A stretch of DNA of 64,000 nt from Lacinutrix neustonica. Its GTDB lineage: Bacteria; Bacteroidota; Bacteroidia; Flavobacteriales; Flavobacteriaceae. The translations under genes and the position numbers were made by a program. Positions within the stretch are counted from its first letter, which is position 1; each line of letters begins with the position of its first letter. Location of the stretch: NCBI RefSeq assembly GCF_026625145.1, contig NZ_CP113088.1, positions 3,327,501 to 3,391,500 of the forward strand, given 5' to 3'. The notes under the pieces were generated by a model, which had not been told where the DNA came from, did no database searches, and saw only the letters and a program-made list of their open reading frames with translations. Of the stretch, positions 1-10,147 are shown one piece after another.

Positions 1-214
1 AGAAAATGTACGGTGTATAGTTTTAGCGAAAGAGTGAGCTGGTGCGCTGGCGAGTTGTCATCCTTTATGGAACGGGGTCATAACCTTTACCTCCCCAGGG
101 CATCTGAGCGAAGAAGAAAATGTACGGTGTACATTTTTAGCGAAATAGTGAGCTGGTGTGCTGGCGAGTTGTCATCCCTTATGGAACAGGGTCGTAACCT
201 TTGCCTCCCCAGGG
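1..214. repeat. Tandem ~100-bp repeat covering the yidD 3' end
   Basis: Bases 1-100 and 115-214 are near-identical direct copies offset by 114 bp. Copy 2 contains the real last codons of yidD (minus strand, ending at 179). Copy 1 repeats the same [11 protein letters not shown]-stop coding stretch without the rest of the gene. The 3' end of yidD plus its downstream flank has therefore been duplicated in tandem. The repeat may continue left of the window. Confidence 0.85.
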
Positions 215-400
215 ATGACAACTCAATATTCTCTTAATGCTTAATTTCATACCTTTTAAAAACCCATGTTTTTCTAATGCTTCTTTAGCGTAATGGGAAC
301 ACGTGGGTTGGTAGCGGCATGTCGCCGGTGTAAAAGGAGATATAAAGGTTTGGTAAATCTTTATAACAAAAAGAAAAGGCGTTATTAATAGTTTTTTCAT
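179..400 (-). CDS. yidD: Membrane protein insertion efficiency factor YidD
   Basis: A 73-residue protein of the YidD family, a small membrane-associated factor that assists YidC/Sec-dependent insertion of inner-membrane proteins. The sequence shows the N-terminal hydrophobic/amphipathic segment, the family core with conserved cysteines ([11 protein letters not shown]) and the C-terminal [12 protein letters not shown] signature. Length is normal for the family. It lies downstream of cysS on the same strand with 42 bp between them. The 3' end is repeated in tandem just downstream. Confidence 0.93.
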   Translation of the reverse strand: MKKLLITPFLFVIKIYQTFISPFTPATCRYQPTCSHYAKEALEKHGFLKGMKLSIKRILSCHPWGGKGYDPVP

Positions 401-442
401 AATCCATAAGTCTGTTTGCTTGAAGAGACTTAACCGGAGGAT

Positions 443-1928
443 TTAATTAGTGGAAAACGTCGTTCCCTCACGACCATCATTTAATTGTATGCCCACCGCT
501 TCAAGTTCATTGCGTATTTTATCAGATAATGCAAAGTCTTTATTGGCTCGGGCTTCCTGTCTCAATGTAATGAGTAATTCAACCGCTCCGGATAATTTAT
601 CGGTACCAATTATACTATCTTCAGCAGTACTTTTCAGCCCTAAAACATCAAATACAAAATTGTGTATGGTCGTTTTAAAAAGGTTTAAATCTTCTTTAGT
701 GATGGTTGTATGACCTTCCTTTATAGCATTAATGTAATTTACGGCTTCAAATAAATTCGCAATCAGAATGGGAGTATTGAAATCGTCATTCATCGCATCA
801 TAACATTTTTGCTTCCAATCTTGAATATCGAAGGAGGTCGTGTTAGAGGTCTTTAAGTTTTCTAAATCGTCCACTGCATGCATTAATCGATGAAAACCTT
901 TTTCACTTGCCAAAAGGCCATTGTTTGTTAAATCTAAAACACTTCTGTAAGCAGATTGCATCATGAAAAAGCGCACTACATTAGGATTGTATGCTTTAGA
1001 CATGATATCATTCTTACCGTGAAAGCAATTCTGAAGGGTTTATTATGTTTCCCGTAGATTTAGACATGCGGGCACCATTTAGTTCAAGCATGTTAGCATG
1101 CATCCAGTAATTTACTGGGGCTTTTCCTATAGCCGCTTGGTTTTGTGCAATTTCACACTCATGGTGTGGGAATTTCAAATCCATTCCGCCCCCATGAATA
1201 TCAAACTGATCCCCTAGGTATTTAGTGCTCATGGCTGTACATTCTAAATGCCAACCAGGAAAGCCGTCACTCCATGGTGATGGCCAACGCATAATATGAG
1301 TCGGTTCTGCTTTTTTCCATAAGGCAAAATCTTGGGGATTTTTTTTGTCGCTTTGACCGTCTAGGGCGCGCGTGTTGTGGATTAAATCCTCTAATTTTCG
1401 TTTACTTAAAATACCATAATCATTGGTTTCATTGTATTTGTGTACATCAAAATAAACAGAGCCATTCACTTCATACCCAAAGCCATTCTTAATGATGGTT
1501 TTGATAAGCTCAATTTGTTCAATAATATGGCCAGTAGCCGTAGGTTCAATACTTGGAGGTAATAAATTAAAAGTATTAATGACATTATGGAAATCTACAG
1601 TGTAACGCTGCACGACTTCCATGGGCTCAATCTCTTCTAATCGTGCTTTTTTAGTAATCTTATCTTCGCCAATATCGGCATCATTCTCTAAATGCCCTGC
1701 ATCCGTAATATTTCTAACATAACGCACTTTATATCCTAAATGCTTCAAATAACGAAAAATCATATCAAAAGACATAAATGTTCTTACGTTACCTAAATGA
1801 ACGTTACTGTAAACTGTTGGGCCGCAAACATACATGCCTACATACCCTTCATGAATGCTCTTAAAAGCTTCCTTTTTTCCAGTTAAAGAATTATAAATAT
1901 GTATTTGCTGATCTTGGTAAAGCTGCAT
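443..1928 (-). CDS. cysS: Cysteinyl-tRNA synthetase (frame-broken in this text)
   Basis: Class I aminoacyl-tRNA synthetase that charges tRNA-Cys in the cytoplasm. The N-terminal part (1928 to about 1020) has the HIGH-type motif (VHLGNVRTF), the zinc-site region ([17 protein letters not shown]) and the RMSKSTGN catalytic loop. The C-terminal part (to 443) carries the helical domain starting [14 protein letters not shown]. The two parts are in different frames. The break is at 1017-1022, which reads CCGTGA on the plus strand; removing one base restores [16 protein letters not shown]. The gene is single-copy and essential, so I treat it as one functional gene with a sequence error. Order on this strand is folE, cysS, yidD. 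Confidence 0.93.
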
Positions 1929-1981
1929 GGGTATTATTTGTTATAGTAATAGTCGTAGTTTAGAAAACGGAAACTAAAAAT

Positions 1982-2659
1982 TTAAAATTTAGTATCTAAT
2001 TTAATGTAATCCAAAAATTCGCGTTTGGTTTCTTTGTTTTTGAATTGTCCACCAAATTCTGAAGTGACCGTACTACTCTCAATATCGCGAATACCACGAG
2101 AATTGACACATAAATGTTTGGCATCAATAACACAGGCTACATCTTCTGTATTTAACACCTGTTGAAGCTCTTTAACCACCTGAATGGTTAAGCGCTCTTG
2201 TACTTGAGGGCGTTTTGCAAAATAGTCTACAATGCGATTCATTTTAGAAAGGCCAACGACGGTACCGTTTGATATGTAAGCAATATGTGCTTTTCCAACA
2301 ATAGGTAATAAATGGTGTTCACAAGTGGAGTAGACCGTAATGTTTTTCTCCACTAACATTTCTCCATACTTATACTTATTGTCAAAGGTTGAAGCACTAG
2401 GTTTTTTATCCGGATTTAAACCACCGAATATTTCGTTAACAAACATTTTGGCTACACGTTTAGGGGTGCCATTCAAACTGTCATCTGTCAAATCTAAACC
2501 AAGAGTTTCCATAATACTACGGACGTCGTCTTGGATACTTTCTATTTTTTCTTTATCAGAAAGTTTGAAAGCATCTGCTTTCATTGGTGTTTGAGAAGAT
2601 GTTCCCACATGATTTTCGCCTAAATCATCGTGAATATTTTCTATATTTTCAATTTTCAT
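1982..2659 (-). CDS. folE: GTP cyclohydrolase I
   Basis: Converts GTP to 7,8-dihydroneopterin triphosphate, the first step of folate/pterin synthesis. The 225 residues include the T-fold catalytic core with zinc and active-site motifs STCEHHLLP (His/Cys ligands), RPQVQERLT and ACVIDAKHLCVNSRGIRD. The N-terminal ~35 residues are variable and acidic, as is common in this family. The frame is intact. It lies 53 bp upstream of cysS on the same strand. Confidence 0.95.
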   Translation of the reverse strand: MKIENIENIHDDLGENHVGTSSQTPMKADAFKLSDKEKIESIQDDVRSIMETLGLDLTDDSLNGTPKRVAKMFVNEIFGGLNPDKKPSASTFDNKYKYGEMLVEKNITVYSTCEHHLLPIVGKAHIAYISNGTVVGLSKMNRIVDYFAKRPQVQERLTIQVVKELQQVLNTEDVACVIDAKHLCVNSRGIRDIESSTVTSEFGGQFKNKETKREFLDYIKLDTKF

Positions 2660-2821
2660 ATATTCATTAAAACATTAGTCTGCAAAGATAAGTAATAAAA
2701 AAATTAGAGTTAAGTATCACCGTTTTTTAATTTCAATTGTTTCACCTGAAAGTGGGGTATTGGATCGTAAATAGTCTTTGCGTCTATTAAAATCATACCT
2801 CTGAGTGGGTTTGTTTTAGTT

Positions 2822-2848
2822 AAAAAAAGCCTAAGAAAAACTTAGGCT
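2822..2848 (-). terminator. Rho-independent terminator of the FadL-type porin gene
   Basis: Perfect 8-bp arms AGCCTAAG / CTTAGGCT around a 5-base loop (2828-2848), followed on the minus strand by a run of Ts (2822-2828). It lies 28 bp after the porin stop codon. Confidence 0.8.
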
Positions 2849-2875
2849 AGTAGGCATTGTTTTATCGTAATGACT

Positions 2876-4393
2876 TTATAATTGAAAGCCTAAAGATAGT
2901 GTCACGTTAGAGTGTAAGGCATCAATAATCGTCGCATCGGTCAATCCCGTGTTATATAATTGATGGGTATTTGTCTGTTTCGCTTGGTCATACGTTAAAT
3001 CTAATTTGGTATTACCAAAATTATAACCTAAGCCAAGGGAATAACCTGATAGATCTCCAACGGTTGTTCCATTTTTGTATGGACTTTCTTCAAAACGATA
3101 GCCTCCTCTAAAACTAAATTGATTGTATTTGTATTCACCACCAAGTTTGTATGTTGCGGCAGCAACTAATTGATTTGACATGAGGCGGTTTTGTTCTGAA
3201 AAGTGAGCATCAGAAGTGGGTTTGAATTTTGTGTTACTATAATCTTTTCTAGAATAATCAAAGCTTACCAAGCCATTGGTTCCAAAAATATAGGCTAAAC
3301 TTCCGGTCACTTTTCCTGGTGATTGTAATGTGTATTCGGAAACACGTTCACAACTTGAGGATTGACAATTTGCCTAATGTTCTCTCCAGCTTCCGTGCGA
3401 ACCGTTTCAATATATTGAGTGGTTTCTTCTTGTATCGTCATCCAAGTAGGAGAATCATAAGTGAGCCCTACTCTAAGCGCATCCGACAATTTAAAAATAC
3501 TGCCCAATTGAAAAGAGAATCCGCTACCAATAGTAGAAATGTTATTTTCAAATCCGACTTGATTGACAATCGACGTTGCATTATTATTACGTTCATATAA
3601 AAATGTAGATCGTTCGTAGTTTAAAAAGTGCGAATTTAAATTCAAACCAAAATAGGCTTTTTCACCATATTGAGCGCCTATGTTAAATGCGACTTTCCCA
3701 TTGTAACCAGTAGCGGCATATGAATACTCCTGATCAAAAGTCCCCACACCTAAATTAGAACTGTAGCTTGTATTATCGTCATCAGTACTGTCTCGGCTCT
3801 AAAATAAAAGAATCGTAACCTAAATAAGCTTGTTGATGTACGTAGCCGTAAGCACTTCCTATTCCTGAATAGGCATCAGAAGTAGATTCTCCGGATAAAG
3901 CAGAAATTTGATCTAAGCGTAAACCTTGAGCATTGTTCAAAAAATAAGCATCAATAGAATTAGTATTGGTTCCATTGGAAAACCACTTGTCCTCGTAGTT
4001 TTTACTGTTATCGTAGGCAATACTTAAAGCAAATTTTTTCCAAGGCGAAGTTCCATTCCTATTTTCAAAAACAAAAACACCACCCCCTTGATTTAGTGAT
4101 ATGTCTGAATCAGAAGACGCATGTCTCCCACTAAAGTAAAAGGTTTCATTATCTGTGTTTTGTGTCGCTAAGGAGAAAGCGGCGAAACTATTCGTGAAAA
4201 TTGCAGAACCAGCAGGATTCACATTAATAGCACTCAAATCACCTCCTAATGCTCCAAAAGCACCACTTAGGGCTCTGTAGCGCGCGGAGCCCATGATTTC
4301 TCCATGGCTGTACCGCAAGGCATCATTAATGTTCTGAGCATTTAAAGTAGTCATAGTTAATACACCTATGAATAGTAATAGTAACTTTTTCAT
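2876..4393 (-). CDS. OmpP1/FadL-type outer-membrane transporter (frame-broken)
   Basis: Long-chain fatty-acid/hydrophobic-compound porin family (FadL/TodX). It has a signal peptide (MKKLLLLFIGVLTMTTLNA), the family-typical N-terminus NINDALRYS and SAINVNPAGSAIF, then beta-barrel strands to the C-terminal SLGFQL ending in an outer-membrane-type residue pattern. Three segments lie in different frames. Breaks are at 3791-3796 (TCTCGG; repair gives FILEPDSTDDDN) and 3337-3340 (TCGG; repair gives VFPEYTLQSPGK). The repaired length of about 505 residues fits the family. The gene is probably intact in the organism. Confidence 0.85.
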
Positions 4394-4422
4394 ATTATAA
4401 TTTTATTATATGTATTTCGCGA

Positions 4423-5457
4423 TTATCCTCTTATTCTTGAACCACCAGTTGATCTTGATGAAGAACCGGAGCTTCTTGTAGAGGAGCCGAACTTCTTGTA
4501 GAAGATCCGAACTTCTTGTTGAGCTATTCGATCTAGGTGTTGTAGCTCTTGTATTACTTCTTGGCGTCGATGTTCTTGTTCGGGAGTCGACGTTCTTGTT
4601 CGCGGTGTTGTAGTTCTTACTCTAGGGGATGTAGACTGCTGTCTTGTTCTCGTTTTAACTCTAGTTGAAGAATTTGTTCTAGGTGTTGTCGTTGTTCTTA
4701 CGCGTGGTCTTGTATTTGTGTTTGTACGAGTGGACGTTGCGTTGTTTCTAATTCTACTGGCATCGACTCTTCTGTTTAAGGCAGAGGTTCTACCATATAT
4801 CGCGCCGCGTCTCGTAGAATTATAAACTAAGCCACGACCATAATATCCGTTTCTTCCATAATATCCATTGTGATAAGGAAATCCATAGCCATACCCACCA
4901 TAGGCACCATATGGAGCGTACCGGAAAGGGTCGTAAAAACCGCCATAACCGTATCCGTAATAATAATTGCCGTACCCAAAGCCAAATCCAACATTCCAAT
5001 AGGGTCTATTCCAGCCCCAAGTATTCCAACCATAATAAGGGCTGTTCCAATAATTATTGAAACCAAAACCATTGTTATAAACGTTTATAGAAACTTCAGT
5101 CCCATTATCTCCCCAAGCACCGTAACCTTGAGCTTGTGCGTTTTCATTAACATAATTACTTTCATAAGAATCGATATCAACAAAAACCTCTTCTTCTTCT
5201 TCTTCGGCCTCATTATCTTGAGTTACGGCTTCCATCTCAATAGATTTTGCTTTGAAGTAGTCTTTGTAATAATTACTATCAGCAGTCGATTCGTTATTTT
5301 CTTGTTCAACGATCACTACTTGTTCAGTATCTTCACCATAAACACCATCGGTGTCTTGACCAACATATTGATATGAACCACAGGATGTCATCCCTAATGC
5401 TAAGCCTAAAAGGATTAGTGTTGGTAATTTTGTCCGTAAGTAATTTTTTAATTTCAT
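4423..5457 (-). CDS. Lipoprotein with Gly/Tyr-rich and Arg/Thr-rich low-complexity regions
   Basis: Unrecognised family. The start is taken at 5457 (MKLKNYLRTKL), giving a lipoprotein signal with lipobox GMTSC; a longer frame starts at 5487 but has no signal character. An acidic linker (EEEEEE) follows, then a Gly/Tyr/Asn/Trp-rich segment and an Arg/Thr/Ser/Pro-rich tail. The frame is open, but residues from about 4583 to 4487 are read in wrong frames. Three one-base losses at 4580-4583, 4507-4510 and 4487-4490 cancel out. Restoring them turns the anomalous EQEHRRQEVIQELQHLDR stretch into a uniform T-P-R/S-S-T-R repeat tail. Probably surface-anchored. Confidence 0.75.
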   Translation of the reverse strand: MKLKNYLRTKLPTLILLGLALGMTSCGSYQYVGQDTDGVYGEDTEQVVIVEQENNESTADSNYYKDYFKAKSIEMEAVTQDNEAEEEEEEVFVDIDSYESNYVNENAQAQGYGAWGDNGTEVSINVYNNGFGFNNYWNSPYYGWNTWGWNRPYWNVGFGFGYGNYYYGYGYGGFYDPFRYAPYGAYGGYGYGFPYHNGYYGRNGYYGRGLVYNSTRRGAIYGRTSALNRRVDASRIRNNATSTRTNTNTRPRVRTTTTPRTNSSTRVKTRTRQQSTSPRVRTTTPRTRTSTPEQEHRRQEVIQELQHLDRIAQQEVRIFYKKFGSSTRSSGSSSRSTGGSRIRG

Positions 5458-5557
5458 AACTGCTATTTTTATTGTTGAACATAACAAAAATAGTTAGTTT
5501 TGTCCAACTATTTCTTTCATTTAACATAGTCACAATATTTGTGCCAAAACATTAAGT

Positions 5558-7036
5558 ATGAGCAAAAAACTCACGAGTAGAGCAGAAGATTACTCAAAAT
5601 GGTATAACGAACTGGTTGTCAAAGCCGATTTGGCTGAAAATTCGGCAGTTAGAGGATGCATGGTTATTAAGCCGTACGGTTACGCTATTTGGGAAAAAAT
5701 GCAAGCGGAATTAGATCGCATGTTTAAGGAAACCGGCCATCAAAACGCTTATTTCCCGCTTTTTGTACCGAAAAGTTTGTTCGAAGCGGAAGAAAAAAAC
5801 GCTGAAGGTTTCGCAAAAGAGTGTGCGGTAGTCACACATTATAGACTCGAGAGTGATCCAGATAATCCTGGGAAACTAAGAGTAGATCCTAATGCGAAAT
5901 TGGAAGAAGAGCTCGTTGTTAGACCAACCAGTGAAGCGATTATATGGAACACCTTTAAGGGGTGGGTTCAATCTTATAGAGACCTACCTTTACTCATAAA
6001 CCAATGGGCAAATGTGGTACGTTGGGAGATGCGCACGCGCTTATTTTTGCGTACTGCAGAATTTTTATGGCAAGAAGGGCATACCGCCCATGAAACAAAA
6101 GCAGAGGCCTTGGCTGAGGCAAAATTAATGAATAACGTCTATGCCACTTTTGCCGAAAACTTTATGGCAATTCCAGTGGTTCAAGGAGTGAAATCTGAAA
6201 GTGAGCGTTTTGCAGGGGCAGACGAAACCTACTGTATTGAAGCACTAATGCAGGATGGAAAAGCATTGCAAGCAGGAACCTCACATTTTTTAGGTCAGAA
6301 TTTCGCTAAAGCCTTTGATGTGAAATTCACGTCTAAAGAGGGTAAGCAAGACTATGTTTGGGCCACTTCTTGGGGTGTATCCACTCGATTAATGGGGGCC
6401 TTAATAATGACACACAGTGATGATAAAGGCTTAGTCTTGCCACCTAATTTAGCACCAAATCAAGTGGTTATCGTGCCTATCTATAAAACGGATGAGGAAT
6501 TGGAAAAAATCACCATAGTGGTTGATGGTATTATAAAAGATTTGCGCGCAAAGCAAATCACCGTGAAATTTGATAATAGAACGACGTATCGTCCAGGGGC
6601 AAAATTTGCTCAGCACGAGTTACAAGGCGTGCCTTTGCGTATCGCTATTGGAGCTAGAGATTTAGAAAATGGAACAGTAGAATTAGCTAGAAGAGACACG
6701 TTAACAAAAGAAGTCATTGCATTAGATAGCATCACAGATAAAGTAGAAGGGTTGATGACAGAAATTCAAGAGGCGCTCTTTAATAAAGCTTTAAACTATA
6801 GAAATGCGCATATTACAGAAGTAGAAACCTTTGACATGTTTAAAAGCGTTTTAGAGGAAAAGGGTGGGTTTATCTCGGCACATTGGGATGGCACAGCAGA
6901 AACAGAAGAAAAAATCAAAGAAATCACTAAGGCGACAATAAGATGTCTTCCTCTAGATGGCGCCTTTGAGGACGGGGTTTGCGTGTATTACGGAAAGCCT
7001 TCAAAACGGCGGGTATTGTTTGCAAAAGCGTATTAA
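5558..7036 (+). CDS. proS: Prolyl-tRNA synthetase (ProS type 3)
   Basis: Class II synthetase charging tRNA-Pro. The 492-residue protein has the short type without the INS editing domain: class II motif 2 ([20 protein letters not shown]), motif 3-like [14 protein letters not shown], an HGTP anticodon-binding domain and the C-terminal zinc-like extension ending in a Tyr (KAY), typical of archaeal/bacteroidal-type ProS. The frame is intact. It is transcribed divergently from the lipoprotein gene at 4423-5457. Confidence 0.95.
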   Translation: MSKKLTSRAEDYSKWYNELVVKADLAENSAVRGCMVIKPYGYAIWEKMQAELDRMFKETGHQNAYFPLFVPKSLFEAEEKNAEGFAKECAVVTHYRLESDPDNPGKLRVDPNAKLEEELVVRPTSEAIIWNTFKGWVQSYRDLPLLINQWANVVRWEMRTRLFLRTAEFLWQEGHTAHETKAEALAEAKLMNNVYATFAENFMAIPVVQGVKSESERFAGADETYCIEALMQDGKALQAGTSHFLGQNFAKAFDVKFTSKEGKQDYVWATSWGVSTRLMGALIMTHSDDKGLVLPPNLAPNQVVIVPIYKTDEELEKITIVVDGIIKDLRAKQITVKFDNRTTYRPGAKFAQHELQGVPLRIAIGARDLENGTVELARRDTLTKEVIALDSITDKVEGLMTEIQEALFNKALNYRNAHITEVETFDMFKSVLEEKGGFISAHWDGTAETEEKIKEITKATIRCLPLDGAFEDGVCVYYGKPSKRRVLFAKAY

Positions 7037-7069
7037 TTAAATTTTTTTTTAAAAAAGTTTAATTAGCTC

Positions 7070-7099
7070 TTGCAAAAGTAGAAAATAGTTGTATTTTTG
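7070..7099 (+). promoter_or_regulatory. Bacteroidota sigma-A promoter, distal
   Basis: TTG at 7070-7072, 19 bases, then TATTTTTG at 7092-7099. This is an exact match to the TTG-N19-TAnnTTTG consensus. It lies upstream of the tRNA-Glu/rpsT unit. Confidence 0.6.
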
Positions 7100-7138
7100 C
7101 CACCGCAATGGAAACGTTGTAAAGTTATTTGAAAAGTA

Positions 7139-7169
7139 TTGCAGGAATAAAATATATAATATATATTTG
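7139..7169 (+). promoter_or_regulatory. Bacteroidota sigma-A promoter for tRNA-Glu
   Basis: TTG at 7139-7141, a 20-base gap and TATATTTG at 7162-7169, ending 17 bp before the tRNA. With the element at 7070-7099 it forms a tandem pair. Confidence 0.6.
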
Positions 7170-7186
7170 CACACTCAAAAATAAAT

Positions 7187-7258
7187 GGCCCGTTCGTCTA
7201 TCGGCTAGGACGCCAGGTTTTCATCCTGGTAAGAGGGGTTCGATTCCCCTACGGGCTA
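7187..7258 (+). tRNA. tRNA-Glu (anticodon TTC)
   Basis: The cloverleaf is readable. The acceptor GGCCCGT pairs with ACGGGCT (first pair G-U), with discriminator A. The anticodon stem CCAGG/CCTGG encloses the loop TTTTCAT with anticodon TTC. The T-arm is GGGGTTCGATTCCCC. CCA is not encoded. Confidence 0.95.
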
Positions 7259-7296
7259 CTATTTTTTAATTAAGTAAAAAAGAAAAAAAAGCACAA

Positions 7297-7548
7297 ATGG
7301 CAAATCATAAGTCAGCGTTAAAAAGAATCAGACAGAACGAATCTAAGCGCACAAGAAATAAATATCAGCACAAAACGACTCGTAATGCAATTAAGAAATT
7401 ACGTGAGTTAACGGATAAGAAAGAAGCAGAAGCATTATTGCCTTCAGTTTACATGATGTTAGATAAATTAGCTAAGAAAAATATTATTCATGCTAATAAA
7501 GCGGCAAATCTTAAGTCGGGTTTAACGAAGCATGTAGCAGCGATATAA
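7297..7548 (+). CDS. rpsT: 30S ribosomal protein S20
   Basis: An 83-residue basic protein starting [18 protein letters not shown], the S20 signature, and ending in the helical TKHVAAI. It binds 16S rRNA early in 30S assembly. It lies 38 bp after tRNA-Glu, so is probably co-transcribed with it, and is followed by a clear terminator. Confidence 0.97.
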   Translation: MANHKSALKRIRQNESKRTRNKYQHKTTRNAIKKLRELTDKKEAEALLPSVYMMLDKLAKKNIIHANKAANLKSGLTKHVAAI

Positions 7549-7573
7549 GCTTTAGAATTAAATAATAAACAGT

Positions 7574-7606
7574 AAAGCCTATCGATTATATCGGTAGGCT
7601 TTTTTG
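7574..7606 (+). terminator. Terminator after rpsT
   Basis: Arms AAAGCCTATCGA / TCGGTAGGCTTT with a short TTATA loop, followed by a T-run (7599-7605). It sits 25 bp after the rpsT stop. Confidence 0.85.
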
Positions 7607-7773
7607 TTTTACGTGAGATTGAAAATCCCAGCTTCTGTTTTGGGATGTTGTACTACAAATCTGGTTTAAGGTTACTGTTTAGGAATAAAAATCTTTAAAA
7701 AGTATCTGTATTTGATTTCTAAAAATATAAATTTGCAATTATAAAAGTTAACTTCATATATAACCTCACTCCT

Positions 7774-8136
7774 TTGAAAAACACAAAAGCAATTAAATCG
7801 ATCAATAAAATTCTTAAGAATCTTGATGAAACGGGTATTAATACAGATACGTTAATAGATGATATTAAAGAATTACGGACCTATGCTTTAGAAGCAGAAC
7901 AGCCACTAGTGGTAAAGGTTCTTAGATATACGTATGAGCATATTGAGAAACATAATTCTTTTCTTATCCCGCTTCTTGATGATGAAGCTATAGACGAAGA
8001 AAATGCTATAGAACAAAACGAAGAGGCTTCTCCTGTAGAGAGTCTTAAATATTTAATAGCGCTTACGGCAAACCTTAATAATAAGGGTAATATTTCAGAC
8101 TTAAAAGAATATAAAGAGCTTTTAATGGCCTATTAA
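7774..8136 (+). CDS. Hypothetical acidic helical protein
   Basis: A 120-residue protein I do not recognise. It starts at a TTG codon (MKNTKAIKSINKILKNL) and is predicted largely helical. It has an acidic linker (DDEAIDEENAIEQNEEA) and no signal peptide or membrane segment. It stands alone between the rpsT terminator and a symmetric terminator shared with rho. The coding bias looks normal. Function unknown. Confidence 0.6.
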   Translation: MKNTKAIKSINKILKNLDETGINTDTLIDDIKELRTYALEAEQPLVVKVLRYTYEHIEKHNSFLIPLLDDEAIDEENAIEQNEEASPVESLKYLIALTANLNNKGNISDLKEYKELLMAY

Positions 8137-8170
8137 TTTGAGCATTAAAATGCGATTAAAGTATAAAAAA

Positions 8171-8198
8171 AAGCCTTGAACTAATTAGTTCAAGGCTT
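8171..8198. terminator. Symmetric bidirectional terminator
   Basis: Perfect 14-bp palindrome arms AAGCCTTGAACTAA / TTAGTTCAAGGCTT, flanked by A-run and T-run. It lies between a plus-strand gene ending at 8136 and the rho gene ending at 8253 on the minus strand, so it can serve both. Confidence 0.85.
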
Positions 8199-8252
8199 TT
8201 TTATAAGTGTACATTAGGTTTTTAACCATTCATTGAAATTAAAAACTCTTCA

Positions 8253-9940
8253 TTATTTCACGGTTTTCTTGAAACGATCGTTTATAAATTCCATAGCTTC
8301 CACAGGATTCATATCTGCAAGATACTTACGCATCACCCACATACGTTGAATAGTGACATCATCTAAAAGAATGTCATCTCTACGTGTGCTAGAAGAGGTT
8401 AAATCAATGGCTGGGAATATGCGGCGGTTAGAAATCTTACGATCTAATTGAAGCTCCATATTACCGGTTCCTTTAAATTCCTCAAAAATTACTTCGTCCA
8501 TTTTAGAACCTGTTTCTGTAAGCGCTGTAGCAATAATAGTTAATGATCCACCATTTTCAATATTACGAGCAGCCCCAAAGAAACGTTTTGGTTTGTGTAA
8601 AGCATTGGCATCAACACCACCCGAAAGAATTTTTCCGAAGCGGGTTGTACAGAATTATAAGCTCCGGCTAAACGTGTTATAGAATCTAGTAAAATAACAA
8701 CATCATGGCCGCACTCTACTAATCGTTTTGCTTTTTCTAATACAATATTAGCAATTTTTACATGCTCATGCGCTTCTTTATCGAAAGTAGAAGCAATAAC
8801 TTCTCCGCGAACATTACGTTGCATATCCGTCACTTCTTCAGGACGTTCATCAATTAACAAAATCATTTGATACACTTCAGGATGATTGGCTGCTATCGCA
8901 TTGGCAACATCCTTTAAAAGCATGGTTTTACCTGTTTTAGGCTGTGATACAATCATACCACGTTGCCCTTTTCCTATAGGAGAAAACAAATCCATGATTC
9001 GTGTAGAAATCGTGCTTTGCTTTTCGGCAATGTTGAATTTCTCTTGAGGAAACAATGGAGTCAAGTGCTCAAAAGACACGCGATCTCTAACAACATCGGG
9101 ACTTTGACCATTAATTTTATTGACTCTAATAAGCGGGAAATATTTTTCACCTTCTTTTGGAGGTCTTACATTCCCTAAGACTGTATCTCCAACTTTTAAT
9201 CCAAATAAACGAATTTGTGATTGTGATACATAGATGTCATCTGGTGATGATAAATAATTGTAATCTGATGAGCGAAGAAAACCATAACCATCTTGCATGA
9301 TGTCTAGTACCCCTTCACTTTCTATAATCGCATCGAATTCAAAATCGGGTTCGCGGTAACGGTTACGATTGTCTTTGTTGCCGTTATTGCCATGCGTATT
9401 ACCGTTTTTATCTTGGCTTCTACTCGGATTAGGCTTGCTGTTTTTTTGACGATTTTGATTGGGATTGTTTGTCGTGCTGTCGTCTTTTTTATGGCTATGA
9501 ACCGGCTTTTTATGCTGCGGTTTTGGTTGTTGTGGCTTTTTTTCAGTTTTTATGTCTTGCTTAGCCTCAGTTCTTTTTTCTGGCTTAACCTTAGGATTAT
9601 TATCTGTTTTTGCCTGTGGTTTATTAGCTGGTTTAACCGGTGCTTTTTCTTCGGCCTTATCTTTAAAAGCTAAGGTTTCTTGCTGAGGTTTCGCTGCTGG
9701 TTTTTTAGCATCTGACCGCTGTACACGCTCTCTTTTTTGTTTTTGAGGTGTTGGTTTGTCTGCTTTTGGTTCTTCCTTTTTGACCACTGCAATAGCTTGA
9801 GGGTTAGCAGCTTGCTTATCCAAAATTTGGTAAACAAGGTCTAATTTTTTTAATGTACGAAATTTTGAGATGTTTAATTTTTTCGCCATTTCCTGCAACT
9901 CAGGAAGTTTCATTTCTTTTAATTGTGTGATTTCAAACAT
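8253..9940 (-). CDS. rho: Transcription termination factor Rho (frame-broken)
   Basis: Hexameric RNA-dependent ATPase/helicase that terminates transcription. The start is placed at 9940 ([20 protein letters not shown], the Rho N domain); the longer upstream frame looks non-coding. A long Lys/Pro/Gln/Asn-rich insert typical of Bacteroidota Rho follows (about residues 55-205). Next come the RNA-binding cold-shock-like domain ([20 protein letters not shown]), Walker A (QPKTGKT), [15 protein letters not shown] and [11 protein letters not shown]. The break at 8635-8638 (plus TTCCGAAG) is a one-base loss; repair gives [20 protein letters not shown]. The remainder to 8253 is the normal C-terminus. 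Confidence 0.95.
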
Positions 9941-10147
9941 GTAATAAGTTGAATTGGATATTTTTTGTGAAATATATTTGTTGAAATTTTTCCGTAGAAA
10001 ATAATAATGTAATTCTGAAGATTTAACGTATTGCGAATGTGGTTGTTGCATCACGTTACTGCAATAATACAACTTTATTTTAAGTTTTTAAGTTAAAAAT
10101 TATAAAAGAAGTTATATTTTTGTACTTTAATTTTTTGAAAAGAATAC

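Noticed and set aside
13-237. Plus-strand ORF in the repeat at the left edge
   Set aside because: It is the reverse complement of the yidD 3' end and its tandem copy; its repeated protein is a by-product.
443-2000. Widespread gene decay (pseudogenes) as the cause of the many broken frames
   Set aside because: Single-copy essential genes are among those broken, each by a single base at the same short motif, and the downstream coding sequence is perfectly preserved. Decay would give varied lesions including nonsense and larger deletions.
4870-5376. A 168-residue plus-strand ORF
   Set aside because: It lies wholly opposite the Gly/Tyr-rich lipoprotein gene. Its Ile/Val-rich composition is the complement of that gene's codons.
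8600-8660. Programmed ribosomal frameshifting as an explanation for breaks such as in rho
   Set aside because: There are no slippery heptamers or consistent downstream structures. Shifts occur in both directions and the motif appears on both template and coding strands, which points to DNA-level error.
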